A stretch of 64,000 nt of DNA from Candidatus Bathyarchaeota archaeon (GCA_018396705.1 JAGTQZ010000009.1:124001-188000), one strand, 5' to 3'; numbered from the stretch's first letter, positions 36,225 to 44,596 are shown. Numbers and translations are program-made. The notes: generated by a model not told the origin, from the letters alone.

Positions 36225-36568
36225 GAAAGGCTTTGTTCAGTGTGCAGCCCCAATCATTAAGGTTAAAATGCAGGCTGAATTTTTAAACTTTTCAGAGAAA
36301 CCTTCATTGTGCAACGTTTAAAGGGTTCATAAAATGGAGGACTGTGAGGTTTTCGTATTTCAGCCATGTTTAAACAAACAGCTAAAAGTTTAAAGAAACG
36401 TGAAAAAGTTTAAACAATGGCCATGATGAGGGGCTGCAGAAAACCAAGCCTTCCTAAATGGGGGCGATGCGGAAGATACCCTCGACTGAAGCAGGGGGCA
36501 TGTTCGCGACTAGGCATTTTTACACAACTTAGCTAGACTAAACCACGCAAAAATGGCTACTCTTGACT
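36225..36568. other. 344-base non-coding region with GTTTAAA iterations
   Basis: No gene is visible. GTTTAAA occurs at 36316, 36368, 36388 and 36408; the last three are spaced exactly 20 bases and two are extended to the palindrome GTTTAAAC. It sits next to intN and is the largest non-coding stretch of the element, so a replication origin or a regulator-binding array is plausible. The same heptamer recurs at 38592 and 38642. Confidence 0.5.
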
Positions 36569-36742
36569 TTAACCGTATTTTTCTAGGGCAGTTTGAATAA
36601 GTTGTATATCCTCTTCAAGCTGTGTTTTCGCCTTCCTAAAAATGTAGATTAGATTTCGCAGCCCGTTTAATTTTTCACCTGTTTCCACGAACCTTTTGAG
36701 GATTTCGCGTTCATGTTTTGTGAGGATGTAGGTGCGCGCCAT
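36569..36742 (-). CDS. Small coiled-coil protein (57 residues)
   Basis: Starts ATG 36742 and reads MARTYILTKHEREILKRF, then a charged amphipathic helix (FRKAKTQLEEDIQLIQTALEKYG). It is transcribed away from the 36826 gene, with a shared 83-base promoter region holding CATTTAAATATTT. Similar short basic helical proteins are frequent in archaeal elements; function unknown. Confidence 0.6.
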   Translation of the reverse strand: MARTYILTKHEREILKRFVETGEKLNGLRNLIYIFRKAKTQLEEDIQLIQTALEKYG

Positions 36743-36745
36743 TTT

Positions 36746-36826
36746 GACACGTCTCCGTTATTGTGTCTTTGTAATCGAAACATTTAAATATTTCGTCTGT
36801 GCTATTATGTCTTGGTGATAAAGACA
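36746..36826. promoter_or_regulatory. Divergent promoter region with two inverted repeats
   Basis: TATA-like TTTAAATA at 36783-36790 serves the plus-strand gene. GACAC/GTGTC (36746-36767) and TGTCTT/AAGACA (36808-36813 and 36821-36826) are two inverted repeats; the second encloses the ribosome-binding site GGTGAT and touches the ATG at 36826, so RNA folding or a repressor could limit translation. Confidence 0.45.
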
Positions 36827-37131
36827 TGACTGATGTGATAACGGTTAGGGGCCGCAGATACATCCGCTTGGACAGAACAACCTTCGCAGCCGTTGAGCCT
36901 TCAGTTGAATGGTTAATGGATGATGAAAGGTTTGTGGAAAAAGTCAGGCGGGCTTATAACGTGCAGGTTTGCTTAAACAACGGCTGGGGCTTCACGGTTA
37001 AGCATGAGGGCTACCGGATAAGGTTTGACTTGCCTAACGCAACAGGCTACAGGTTGCCAAACATATACGAAGGCTATGTGGAAGAGGAGCCTGAAACTGT
37101 CCAGCTAAGCCTCCTCGAGGTGACGGGTTGA
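36826..37131 (+). CDS. Hypothetical element protein (101 residues)
   Basis: Begins MTDVITVRGRRYIRLDRTTF at ATG 36826 with GGTGAT seven bases upstream; the frame extends to GTG 36799, but the ribosome-binding site supports the shorter form. Small, mixed alpha/beta, no recognised domain. Its stop overlaps the next start by one base, so it is the first gene of a small operon. Confidence 0.6.
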   Translation: MTDVITVRGRRYIRLDRTTFAAVEPSVEWLMDDERFVEKVRRAYNVQVCLNNGWGFTVKHEGYRIRFDLPNATGYRLPNIYEGYVEEEPETVQLSLLEVTG

Positions 37132-37343
37132 TGTTTGAGTATGAGGAATATGAAACAGTTCAAGTGAGGGTTCCTAAAGCGGTTCTCGATTTTCTAAGGG
37201 CTTTAAGAGTCAATGTTGAGGAATATCTGGAGAACACAATTATTGAGGGGTTTAAGGCGGATTTAAACGCGTCTTCCGGCCCATTCATGGAAAACATCAT
37301 TGAACGTTTTCCAGAGTTTAAGCGTTTCCTTGAAGGTTGTTGA
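37131..37343 (+). CDS. Small RHH-like element protein (70 residues)
   Basis: Starts at ATG 37131 inside the preceding stop (TGATG). EEYETVQVRVPKAVLDFLRAL followed by NVEEYLENTIIEGFKADL has the strand-helix-helix pattern of ribbon-helix-helix proteins. Probable DNA-binding regulator of the element; target unknown. Confidence 0.55.
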   Translation: MFEYEEYETVQVRVPKAVLDFLRALRVNVEEYLENTIIEGFKADLNASSGPFMENIIERFPEFKRFLEGC

Positions 37344-37379
37344 AGGATATCCGTTGTGGAATATGAGGGTTGAAAAGTT

Positions 37380-37805
37380 TTGCTGAATAGGGTTGAGGGT
37401 GTTTACATTATCAAGCTGCCGCCTGAGCTTTACGCCTGCATAGAACGCTTCGCAAAATTCAAACGTTTAAGCGTTGAAGAGGCTGCGTGTTACGCCCTAA
37501 AAAAGTTTCTGGAACATCAAAGCTTTTACGAAATCGCAAAACACGATTTAAGCTATTACCTGCGAAACCAGAGGATGGTGAAGGTTATACGGTTTTTAAG
37601 CCTTGGCAGCGGCTCACTAGGCCAAATTGCACGGGCTGTAGGCATCGACTATGGTAGAGCGAGAAGCCTTATTGAAAAACTGCAGGCCGCTGGAATCGTT
37701 TTAGTTTCACGTTTTGGAAAACGCGGCTACTGGATAACGTTAAACCATAGCAGCCCCATAACCCAAAAACTCCTCGAAATTCTAAACTCATGGTATGAAA
37801 AATGA
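37380..37805 (+). CDS. Predicted regulator with RHH-like and winged-helix parts (141 residues)
   Basis: The N-terminal part VYIIKLPPELYACIERFAKF with LSVEEAACYALKKFLEH looks like a ribbon-helix-helix, and the C-terminal part FLSLGSGSLGQIARAVGIDYGRARSLIEKLQAAGIV is a clear winged helix with wing RFGKRGYWITL. Start TTG 37380, after GAGGGTT. Two DNA-binding modules in one small protein suggest control of element promoters. Confidence 0.6.
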   Translation: MLNRVEGVYIIKLPPELYACIERFAKFKRLSVEEAACYALKKFLEHQSFYEIAKHDLSYYLRNQRMVKVIRFLSLGSGSLGQIARAVGIDYGRARSLIEKLQAAGIVLVSRFGKRGYWITLNHSSPITQKLLEILNSWYEK

Positions 37806-37840
37806 AGCATAAATTCAACCGTCAAATCTTCCTTTTAACC

Positions 37841-38569
37841 CTAAGTATTTGGCTTTAACGTGGAAAAATAAGCCTTTATGGGCCTTGTAACCTTTGGCGT
37901 TTCACCCTTTCTAATTTTCTCGGCGACTTTTTCAAAGTTTAAACCGTAAAGTTTCAAGGCTTCTTCTAACAGGCTGAAGTATGTCAGCTTCAAAGTTTCG
38001 TTGATTGTTAAGAGTTTTTGTTTGTTTGTGAAGGTGGCTTTGCAGATGTCCAAGGCTGTTTCAACAAGCTGTTCATATAATAGTTTAAATTGGTTTTCGA
38101 ATTTCTGGCTGCGCCACCATTCCTCAATTTCATTTTCTGAAAGGCTTTGTCCCAAAAAGAATGGCGGAGGGGTTAGGGTTGAAACAACCTTTGCCATGAT
38201 AAGGTGTAAAATGGCTTGAACCCATTTCAAAGTTTCCTCTAAGCCTTCTTCAGGCTTAGGCGGATATTCGCCTATCCATGCACGCCAAACCTCAAAAGGC
38301 ATGAGTATTATTGGAGTTTCCCCTTTAATTCGCCGGTAATAAACTGTAGGCGGATAAGTTGAAGCATCTACACGTCGACTAACTAGGCCTAAAGCCATCA
38401 GTCTCTTCAAATGCTTGGTTAGAGTTGCTCTGCTTATGCCCTGTTTTTCCGCCGTTCTAGCCAAAGTGGAGAAAGGTTTTTCTTCTTCTTCAAGCAGCTT
38501 TAGGATTTTCCTGGCTGATATCTCCATTCTTTCTTTGGGCGATACACCTGTAAACCATGGTTCAGACAT
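37841..38569 (-). CDS. Winged-helix regulator of the element (242 residues)
   Basis: Residues 20-70 form an ArsR/MarR-like winged helix (ARTAEKQGISRATLTKHLKRLMALGLVSRR, wing YPPTVYYRRI). The remaining 170 residues are helical with no known ligand domain. It is divergent from the AbrB-like gene, and GTTTAAATA sites at 38592 and 38642 lie between them, so it probably represses one or both. Confidence 0.68.
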   Translation of the reverse strand: MSEPWFTGVSPKERMEISARKILKLLEEEEKPFSTLARTAEKQGISRATLTKHLKRLMALGLVSRRVDASTYPPTVYYRRIKGETPIILMPFEVWRAWIGEYPPKPEEGLEETLKWVQAILHLIMAKVVSTLTPPPFFLGQSLSENEIEEWWRSQKFENQFKLLYEQLVETALDICKATFTNKQKLLTINETLKLTYFSLLEEALKLYGLNFEKVAEKIRKGETPKVTRPIKAYFSTLKPNT

Positions 38570-38677
38570 AGATTTACACCACTTAAACCAAGTTTAAATA
38601 AGAAAAACTTATATAAAACTTTTGCGCTTAATACTAAATGAGTTTAAATAACCTAAACTGACAGGGGCTAAGCGAAA
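38570..38677. promoter_or_regulatory. Divergent promoter with paired AGTTTAAATAA sites
   Basis: AGTTTAAATAA occurs at 38591 and 38641, exactly 50 bases apart, on either side of a TATA-like ATATAAAAC. The same core heptamer is iterated in the non-coding region at 36316-36415, so one element protein may bind all of them. Confidence 0.5.
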
Positions 38678-38833
38678 ATGCCATTAAGAAAAAAGCTGGT
38701 GAAGTTTGGAACAAGTCGCGCGGTAATACTGCCTAAACATTGGTTGGAGTTCCTTGAAGAGAAAACTGGGCAACGGATAGAGTATGTGCTGCTTGAAGTC
38801 AACAATGAGATACGAGTAATTCCCGAAAGTTAA
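38678..38833 (+). CDS. AbrB/MazE-type swapped-hairpin DNA-binding protein (51 residues)
   Basis: Begins MPLRKKLVKFGTSRAVILPKHW, the SpoVT/AbrB motif with the RAVILP strand, and ends EIRVIPES. Full AbrB domains are about 45-50 residues, so it is complete. It could be an antitoxin, but no toxin gene follows; a regulator of the replication protein downstream is more likely. Confidence 0.75.
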   Translation: MPLRKKLVKFGTSRAVILPKHWLEFLEEKTGQRIEYVLLEVNNEIRVIPES

Positions 38834-39085
38834 ACGAGGTAACTTTTGCTTTCCAAGGAGGTTATCATACGCGAGGTAAACCAGCGCTTGAAAATTGCCC
38901 GTTTCAAATCGCTGACAATCATGGATTGTTAAACTGTTTAGCTATTGATGGCACCGTCGGATATTGTAACTTCCAGCTTTGTCCGCGTCGGTTAAAACCA
39001 ATCAGGAGAATTTTACATCAAGCTTTCAATGATAACTTAAGGGTTTACTGCAATTTCAACCCTGAATTGATAAAGGTGGTGTCTA
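38834..39085. other. Spacer before the replication protein
   Basis: About 250 bases. A plus frame at 38926-39108 overlaps the next gene and has no ribosome-binding site that I trust. GGTGGTG at 39076-39082 is the ribosome-binding site of the PrimPol gene. Confidence 0.4.
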
Positions 39086-41473
39086 ATGCTTCTAAAAGAG
39101 GCTGCTAAAGCTTTTTGGCTTCAAGGATTCAACGTGGTGCCTTTTCGCTACGTTTATGAGGGTGGCGAGTTTAGGAAGCGTCCTCTGGTTGATTCCTGGC
39201 AGAAGTGGCAGATGCAGAGGCAAACATTGGAGGAGTTTGAAAACCTCAACTGGAATGATGCGGATGCTTTTGGGATAATCGCCGGTTACCCCAACCATGA
39301 GGGCTTATACATTGCATGCGTTGATTACGATGTAAAGCATGTTTCGGAAGAGGCTAAAGCAAAAGGAAAAGAGCTTCTTAAAAGGTTTCCAATAACGCGT
39401 ATGGAGTCCACGGTTAACAATGGTGTGCACTTGCTTTATTATAGTCGTGTAAAACCGCGGCCTGTTAAAGAGTTCCATGAAAGCCACGCCTTAGAGCTTA
39501 TCGCCGGCCCGCAGATAATATTGATGGCGCCAAGCAAAGGGTACAAAGCGTTAAACGATAACTCGCCCACAATCATCGAAGACGTTGAAGGATTGTTTTA
39601 CGAGGTTTTAGGTGTTTCGGATAGAAGGCAGCAGCCAACAATTGAGGATAGGGGGCTTCTTGAAGGCTGGCTAAACCAGATACTTCAAGCGTTGAATGTT
39701 AAAAGTGAGGGGCCAAACTATTACTATTGCCACTGTCCATTTCATCCGCCGGACAAGAATCCAAGCTTTGCAATAAATAAGCAGAAACTCTATGCGGTTG
39801 ACTATCATGACGGTAAAGTGTACAGTTTGAAGGATTTGGCGAAGGCTTTAGGGTTGCAGTTAGCCGGCTTAAATGAGGAAGGTGAAGGCCAACTTTACCG
39901 TTTCGCCGTAAAAATTCTAAAGTTTACGCCGATAGCTACGGACAGGCGCACGTATTTAATGTTCCGCTGGAATGGTAAAGCGTGGACGGATGACGCTGAA
40001 GGCTACATTCATGAAAAGCTTGTGGAGGCTGAGGGTGAGGACTTTAAACCTTATCATTTGACAACGTTGAGGGAGCTTGTTCAAGGCTTAACGTTTAAGG
40101 ATAACCTTGAGGAGCCGCCGCCCAACCTAATATGCTTCAACAATGGGGTGCTCGACTTAAACACGATGCAGTTGAAACCTCACAGCCCCGAATACTTTTT
40201 CAGAAACGTCATCCACGCGGACTACAACCCAAACGCTAAAGCTGAAAAGTTTCTAAAATGGCTTGAAGAAATCTTGCCAGACGAGGAAGCCCGCCGATGC
40301 ATCCAAGAAATGTTTGGCTACTGCCTGTACAGGGCGTATCCGCTGCATTACCTCTTCTTTCTAGTGGGCAACGGCCGAAACGGCAAAGGCACGTTAATGA
40401 GAACTTTGATTTCGCTTTTAGGCAGGGAAAACTGTGCAAGCGTGCCTTTGGAGAGGCTTCCAGAACGTTTCCAAACAACAAACCTGATTGGTAAACTGGC
40501 GAACATTGTTTCAGAGCCTAAAACCACCTTTGTAACAACGGAAATAATTAAAATGCTTACGGGAGAGGATTTAATAAGCGCTGAGTTCAAGGGTAAACAA
40601 AAGCTTGTGCAGTTTACAAATTATGCCAAGCTTATTGTTGTGGCTAACAGGCTGCCGCCCGTAAACGATACAAGCCTAGCATGGTGGAACCGCGTTATCG
40701 TAATCGAGTTTCCGGTGACAATACCGCCCGATAAAATTGTGCCAAACATAGAGGAACAGTGGCTTGACAGTCCGGAAGAGCGGAGTGGAATCATAAATTG
40801 GGCTTTAGAGGGGTTGAAAAGGCTGCTTGCAAACAGGCAGTTCACAAGAAGCATGGAAATGTTAGATGTTGTTGAACAGTATAAGCGGTGGAGCCAGCCC
40901 GCGCAATACTTCCTAGACAAATACTGTGAGTTTAAACCAAACTTATGGGTGGCTAAGAAGGAACTGTATGAAGCGTTCAAACTTGTTTGTGATTTGGAAG
41001 GACTACAAATAATCAGTGAAGAGGCCTTCAGCCGAGAGGTAAGAAAAAGGCCTAGAGTTTCAGCAGTGCAAAAGCGCGTTAATGGGAAAGTGACTTGGGT
41101 TTGGGTTGGTGTGGGTTTAAAGGCGGACTTAACGGTGTCATTAAAAGCGGAAGATGTAGGTGTAACAACTGTAACAAGTGTAACAAGTTCTCCGTACTCG
41201 TATAAAATGCAAGAAAACAATAGTGAAGAAGGAGAATTTTTAAGCAGTATAGAAAAACCTGTTACAGTTGTTACACTTGTTACACCTCCCTCTGTTGGTG
41301 AGCTTTTGAAGCAGTTTAGGGCTGCTTACCCTGAATGCTTTAACAACTGTGAGTTTTACGTTTGGTTTAACCGTAAAGGATTGCCAGCAAAGGAAATCGA
41401 AGCCCTCTTCAAGCTGCTGGTTGAACGTGGTGAGGTTTTCAGCACTTATGAGGGTGTTTGGAGGTGGGCTTAA
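39086..41473 (+). CDS. PrimPol-CHC2-SF3 replication protein
   Basis: The 795-residue replicase of the element. Residues 1-180 are an archaeo-eukaryotic primase/polymerase domain with the catalytic DYD in ACVDYDVKH and the histidine in NNGVHLLYY. A CHC2-like zinc finger (YYCHCPFHPPDKNPSF) lies near 210-225. The D5-like region and SF3 helicase follow, with Walker A VGNGRNGKGTL near residue 430 and the SF3 motif VVANRLPPVNDTSLAWWNRV near 517. A C-terminal winged helix-like tail ends it. This architecture is typical of small archaeal viruses and plasmids and of satellite elements. Confidence 0.9.
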   Translation: MLLKEAAKAFWLQGFNVVPFRYVYEGGEFRKRPLVDSWQKWQMQRQTLEEFENLNWNDADAFGIIAGYPNHEGLYIACVDYDVKHVSEEAKAKGKELLKRFPITRMESTVNNGVHLLYYSRVKPRPVKEFHESHALELIAGPQIILMAPSKGYKALNDNSPTIIEDVEGLFYEVLGVSDRRQQPTIEDRGLLEGWLNQILQALNVKSEGPNYYYCHCPFHPPDKNPSFAINKQKLYAVDYHDGKVYSLKDLAKALGLQLAGLNEEGEGQLYRFAVKILKFTPIATDRRTYLMFRWNGKAWTDDAEGYIHEKLVEAEGEDFKPYHLTTLRELVQGLTFKDNLEEPPPNLICFNNGVLDLNTMQLKPHSPEYFFRNVIHADYNPNAKAEKFLKWLEEILPDEEARRCIQEMFGYCLYRAYPLHYLFFLVGNGRNGKGTLMRTLISLLGRENCASVPLERLPERFQTTNLIGKLANIVSEPKTTFVTTEIIKMLTGEDLISAEFKGKQKLVQFTNYAKLIVVANRLPPVNDTSLAWWNRVIVIEFPVTIPPDKIVPNIEEQWLDSPEERSGIINWALEGLKRLLANRQFTRSMEMLDVVEQYKRWSQPAQYFLDKYCEFKPNLWVAKKELYEAFKLVCDLEGLQIISEEAFSREVRKRPRVSAVQKRVNGKVTWVWVGVGLKADLTVSLKAEDVGVTTVTSVTSSPYSYKMQENNSEEGEFLSSIEKPVTVVTLVTPPSVGELLKQFRAAYPECFNNCEFYVWFNRKGLPAKEIEALFKLLVERGEVFSTYEGVWRWA

Positions 41474-41773
41474 ATGGTTAAACTTGAAGTTGTACAGGGG
41501 CGGAAGGCTAAAGGCGACAAGGTTGTGCTGGTGACGGCCCACCGTGAACCCATGCGAATTGAACATGTCTTACAAATCATCAATGTCCTCTTTGAAAGCG
41601 AGGACGCATGTTATCCGCCAAGCGAGGGCTACATGGGACGGAAACTGCTTTACAAGGCGATAACCGCCGTTTACCATGGCGTTCCACTTCCAGTTGTCCT
41701 TGAAAAGTACAAACTGAAACAGGCGAGAAAAGGCCTCCACATCAGCTACCATTTAAAACGGGAGGGAGAATAA
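41474..41773 (+). CDS. Hypothetical element protein (99 residues)
   Basis: Starts directly after the replicase stop (TAAATG) and ends overlapping the next ATG by one base. GDKVVLVTAHREPM then a helical C-terminal half (YMGRKLLYKAITAVYHG). No recognised domain; conserved gene coupling suggests a replication or packaging accessory. Confidence 0.6.
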   Translation: MVKLEVVQGRKAKGDKVVLVTAHREPMRIEHVLQIINVLFESEDACYPPSEGYMGRKLLYKAITAVYHGVPLPVVLEKYKLKQARKGLHISYHLKREGE

Positions 41774-42057
41774 TGGTTCCTGAAAAAGCGTATGTTTGTA
41801 TGAAATGTTTACGGAGGGTGGATGAACATCAAAAAATCATTGTTCACCGTAACGGTGCAGCTTTCCTAACTTTCTGGTTCTGTCCGGACTGTTACCGTGA
41901 GCTTAAAAGCATATTAAACCAGCCGCCCAGCCTCGCGTTTTGCAAGTCATGTTTAGCCTCTTTTCTACATGACTTAATTCTGTGGGTGTTTTCCACAACC
42001 TGCGAGGATTTACATAAACATAAAATCTCCAAGGAGGCGGAGAAAATTGAATATTGA
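41773..42057 (+). CDS. Small zinc-finger element protein (94 residues)
   Basis: Two CxxC knuckles, CMKCLRR and CPDCYREL, about 35 residues apart form a probable zinc ribbon; a third CKSC follows. Start ATG 41773 overlaps the previous stop. It overlaps the next gene by 11 bases. Function unknown; such proteins often bind DNA. Confidence 0.62.
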   Translation: MVPEKAYVCMKCLRRVDEHQKIIVHRNGAAFLTFWFCPDCYRELKSILNQPPSLAFCKSCLASFLHDLILWVFSTTCEDLHKHKISKEAEKIEY

Positions 42058-42373
42058 AGATTCAGAAGCGTATTTACGGTTTAAATTAAAAACGCTTTTG
42101 AAGAGGCAGATTAAAAGAGAGAGGAAGTTTCAAAAACGTTTGGCAGATTTGAGGTTTCTAATCGATAAGTATGCAGAAACCGACGCTTATGAAAGCCTTC
42201 TCAATTTATTAAACGTTGCTTTGAGGGTTTCAGATTTCCATGTAGCCGCCCTCAAAGACATCCTCTCCGACTTTCACAGTCCTCAGTTTATGAGGATGAG
42301 ATTCGGCTCGATGAGGCCGACGGAGCCTGGCCACTCCGTTACAATGGAATACGGCTTAAACCGTAAAAGGTGA
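42047..42373 (+). CDS. Helical element protein (108 residues) before the capsid gene
   Basis: TTG 42047 is preceded by GGAGG. The protein is highly helical and basic at first (KTLLKRQIKRERKFQKRLADL). It lies 7 bases before the capsid-like gene, a place where scaffold or head-completion genes are common, but no such family is recognisable. Confidence 0.6.
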   Translation: MNIEDSEAYLRFKLKTLLKRQIKRERKFQKRLADLRFLIDKYAETDAYESLLNLLNVALRVSDFHVAALKDILSDFHSPQFMRMRFGSMRPTEPGHSVTMEYGLNRKR

Positions 42374-42380
42374 GTTTAAA

Positions 42381-43355
42381 ATGAGTGAACAGCCTGTTGA
42401 ACTTCACCTCAACCTAAGCGATTTATTGGAAACTGTGAAAATTGCTAAAACAGGCGGCAAAGGTGAAGTTTTGCCAACGCCAGTCAACGTTAACCGCCAT
42501 GCAAGAATAGCTGAGGCCCTGCGTAGAGGCAGCCTTAAAGAGCAGTGGGAAGCACCTATGCTTGGCGTTGACAAGCCAACCGCCAACATAATCGACTATA
42601 TTTACCGTTCAGACGAGATTCGCGGCCACCCTGGAGACGTAGTCAACCTAACAGTTGTTAAGCCCTTCAACGCTCAAGTGCTTGACACGCCTGGTTCAAG
42701 CTTAACCGCTGTTACAGGAATTTATAGCGTTATTCAAACAACGCTTCGCGAAGCCGGCTTCACCACTGAAATTCCCTACGCAGACGTTGAAAAAATAAGC
42801 GAAAGGCTGATAGCTGAAATTGAAGCTCAAGGGCAGACTGCAATTTTAAGAGCCATCGACAAAAAAATCTTAGACACAATAATAGCGGACACAGGCGTTC
42901 CAGAACTGAACAAGACAACTGCAGCCGTCTACTTTGACGCGGACTGGATAGCGGAGGCAATCCACACCATAGGCAGTCAAGGCAAAACCGTTAAACCCCA
43001 AGACTTTGTGCTAGTGATTAACTCATTAATGTATAAGGATTTGTTTGTAGACGTTGCCGGCTCTCAGCCTATTGTTTTCGCTTTACCAGAAACAATTAGG
43101 GAAGGCTTGATAACAACGCTTTTCGGCGTAAAAATTCTAGTAAGCGATTACTTGCCTACGCACACGACAAACAGTTACAGCGCCTTTCTAATCCATAAAA
43201 ACGCTGTGGTGTTTGCGCCTAAACGTGAAATGCTCTTTGAAACTGAAAGAGACACAGCGGCTAGAATTCTGAATTTGACTGGCACCTACACGTTTGGCAT
43301 AGCAATAGTCGACAACAAAGCAATATGCGAAATCAAAACCAAAGCCGTTAGCTAA
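42381..43355 (+). CDS. HK97-like major capsid protein candidate
   Basis: A 324-residue protein. The second half has the character of HK97-fold coat proteins: a backbone-helix-like segment (YADVEKISERLIAEIEAQ), then VLVINSLMYKDLF, GSQPIVFALPETIREG, LFGVKILVSDYLP, AFLIHKNAVVFAPKREMLFETERD and a terminal strand TFGIAIVDNKAICEIK. The pattern G-V-x-I-L-V-S-D followed by an alanine/valine strand and an acidic-arginine 'ERD' is seen across tailed-virus coats and encapsulins. GGTGAG lies before the ATG. An encapsulin-like shell is the main alternative. No protease or scaffold gene is recognisable. Confidence 0.65.
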   Translation: MSEQPVELHLNLSDLLETVKIAKTGGKGEVLPTPVNVNRHARIAEALRRGSLKEQWEAPMLGVDKPTANIIDYIYRSDEIRGHPGDVVNLTVVKPFNAQVLDTPGSSLTAVTGIYSVIQTTLREAGFTTEIPYADVEKISERLIAEIEAQGQTAILRAIDKKILDTIIADTGVPELNKTTAAVYFDADWIAEAIHTIGSQGKTVKPQDFVLVINSLMYKDLFVDVAGSQPIVFALPETIREGLITTLFGVKILVSDYLPTHTTNSYSAFLIHKNAVVFAPKREMLFETERDTAARILNLTGTYTFGIAIVDNKAICEIKTKAVS

Positions 43356-43406
43356 AACCAGCGGGACTCTTTGAGTAACCCCCCATTTTCCCCCTTTTTA
43401 GTCTTT

Positions 43407-43422
43407 GTTACCGTTCAACGTT
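43407..43422. repeat. 16-base GTTACCGTTCAA repeat, copy 1
   Basis: GTTACCGTTCAACGTT lies 23 bases before the tape-measure gene start. A copy differing at one base is at 44542-44557, before the RHH gene. Probable shared regulatory site. Confidence 0.5.
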
Positions 43423-43444
43423 CAAAAATTAAGGGAGGTGAAAA

Positions 43445-44524
43445 ATGTTGAGTAGTAATATTTCGATTCATATTTCAGCTGTTGATGAAGCTAGCCGAAT
43501 AATTGAGTCTGTGGGCACGGAAGTCCAGCAAACCTTAAGTGAAGTGAATAGTGTTGTTGAGGAGACGGGGCGCAACTGGAAGGAGACGCTTTTAACTGTT
43601 AAGGATGCAACTAAGGCTTTCAGCGGTTTAACCACAGCTGCGTGGAGCCTTTACCAGAGTATTGACAGAGTTCAGGACATGCAGTTGACGCTTGACAGGG
43701 CTAACTTGAAGGTTAAGGCTACGCTTAATGCTTTAGAAGACGCGCAGAGACGCTACAACGAGGCGGTAGCCAAATATGGCGTGGACAGTTCACAGGCCAA
43801 GGCTGCAGCCGACGACTTAGCTTTGGCTGAAGAACGACATAGACTGGCGGTTGAAGCTGCCCGCGAGGCGCATGAAAAATATAATGAAACGGTTTTTCAA
43901 ACGGCTATAATGGCGGTTCCACAGGCCATCACCATGATTTCAAGCCTTTCCGACTTACTGAAAAACTTGAAGCCCACCATTTCAAGTTTAAGCAGTGCAA
44001 TACAAGGGTTAAGCAGCAGCTTCACAGCTTTGAAGGGGCCGTTAACTGCGGCGGCGGTTTCCGCTGGAGCGTTTATGGCAACATTCACCGCTGGCTACGC
44101 GTTACTTCAAGCGTTGCCCGAGGATATTCGCGGCATAGCTGCAGCCTGTATGGTTGCCATAGGCGCGGTTACAGCTTTGGCGGTGGCTTGGATGGCGCTT
44201 CAGGGCGCCATGACTCTTGGAGTTGCAATTCCAATTATTATGGCGGCTGTAGGCTTTGCAGTTGCCGGAATCTTTGGACTCATCCAGCAGGCGAAGGCTA
44301 TGGCTGAAGGCGGCATAGTCACCAAGCCAACTTTAGCGTTGGTTGGCGAAAAAGGCCCGGAAGCCGTTATACCATTGCGGAAAGGCTTCAATTTCGGCGC
44401 ACAATACATCACTGTTTATCCAACCATCAACATTGGAACAGTTTCAAGCACTGTTGACTTGGAAACTCTACGTGAACATGTTGATAAGGGTATAGCGGAT
44501 GCTCTGCGGAGGCGGCTGCCATGA
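43445..44524 (+). CDS. Short tape-measure-like protein
   Basis: The 359 residues are arranged as in phage tail tape-measure proteins: an N-terminal coiled coil (residues 1-150; YNEAVAKYGVDSSQAKAAADDL), a hydrophobic middle (about 200-285, several membrane-like segments) and the C-terminal signature AEGGIVTKPTLALVGEKG followed by PEAVIPL, widespread at the end of tape-measure proteins. Typical tape measures are 600-2000 residues, so any tail built on this would be very short. Ribosome-binding site GGAGGTG. It follows the capsid gene by 89 bases. No other tail gene is seen in the element. Confidence 0.72.
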   Translation: MLSSNISIHISAVDEASRIIESVGTEVQQTLSEVNSVVEETGRNWKETLLTVKDATKAFSGLTTAAWSLYQSIDRVQDMQLTLDRANLKVKATLNALEDAQRRYNEAVAKYGVDSSQAKAAADDLALAEERHRLAVEAAREAHEKYNETVFQTAIMAVPQAITMISSLSDLLKNLKPTISSLSSAIQGLSSSFTALKGPLTAAAVSAGAFMATFTAGYALLQALPEDIRGIAAACMVAIGAVTALAVAWMALQGAMTLGVAIPIIMAAVGFAVAGIFGLIQQAKAMAEGGIVTKPTLALVGEKGPEAVIPLRKGFNFGAQYITVYPTINIGTVSSTVDLETLREHVDKGIADALRRRLP

Positions 44525-44541
44525 GTTGGCAAATAGACACT

Positions 44542-44573
44542 GTTACCGTTCAATGTTACCGGAAAATGTTACC
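44542..44573. repeat. Triple GTTACC iteration (13-base period)
   Basis: GTTACC begins at 44542, 44555 and 44568, exactly 13 bases apart, and the first copy belongs to the 16-base unit also found at 43407. It lies 24 bases before the RHH gene's GTG start. Confidence 0.55.
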
Positions 44574-44596
44574 ATTAAAATGGTGAGGGGGGCTAG

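Noticed and set aside
36423-36489. Box C/D sRNA (ATGATGA ... CTGA)
   Set aside because: No internal D'/C' pair or terminal stem; probably chance.
38926-39108. 60-residue plus-strand gene
   Set aside because: Overlaps the replicase start, has no ribosome-binding site, and looks unlike a domain.
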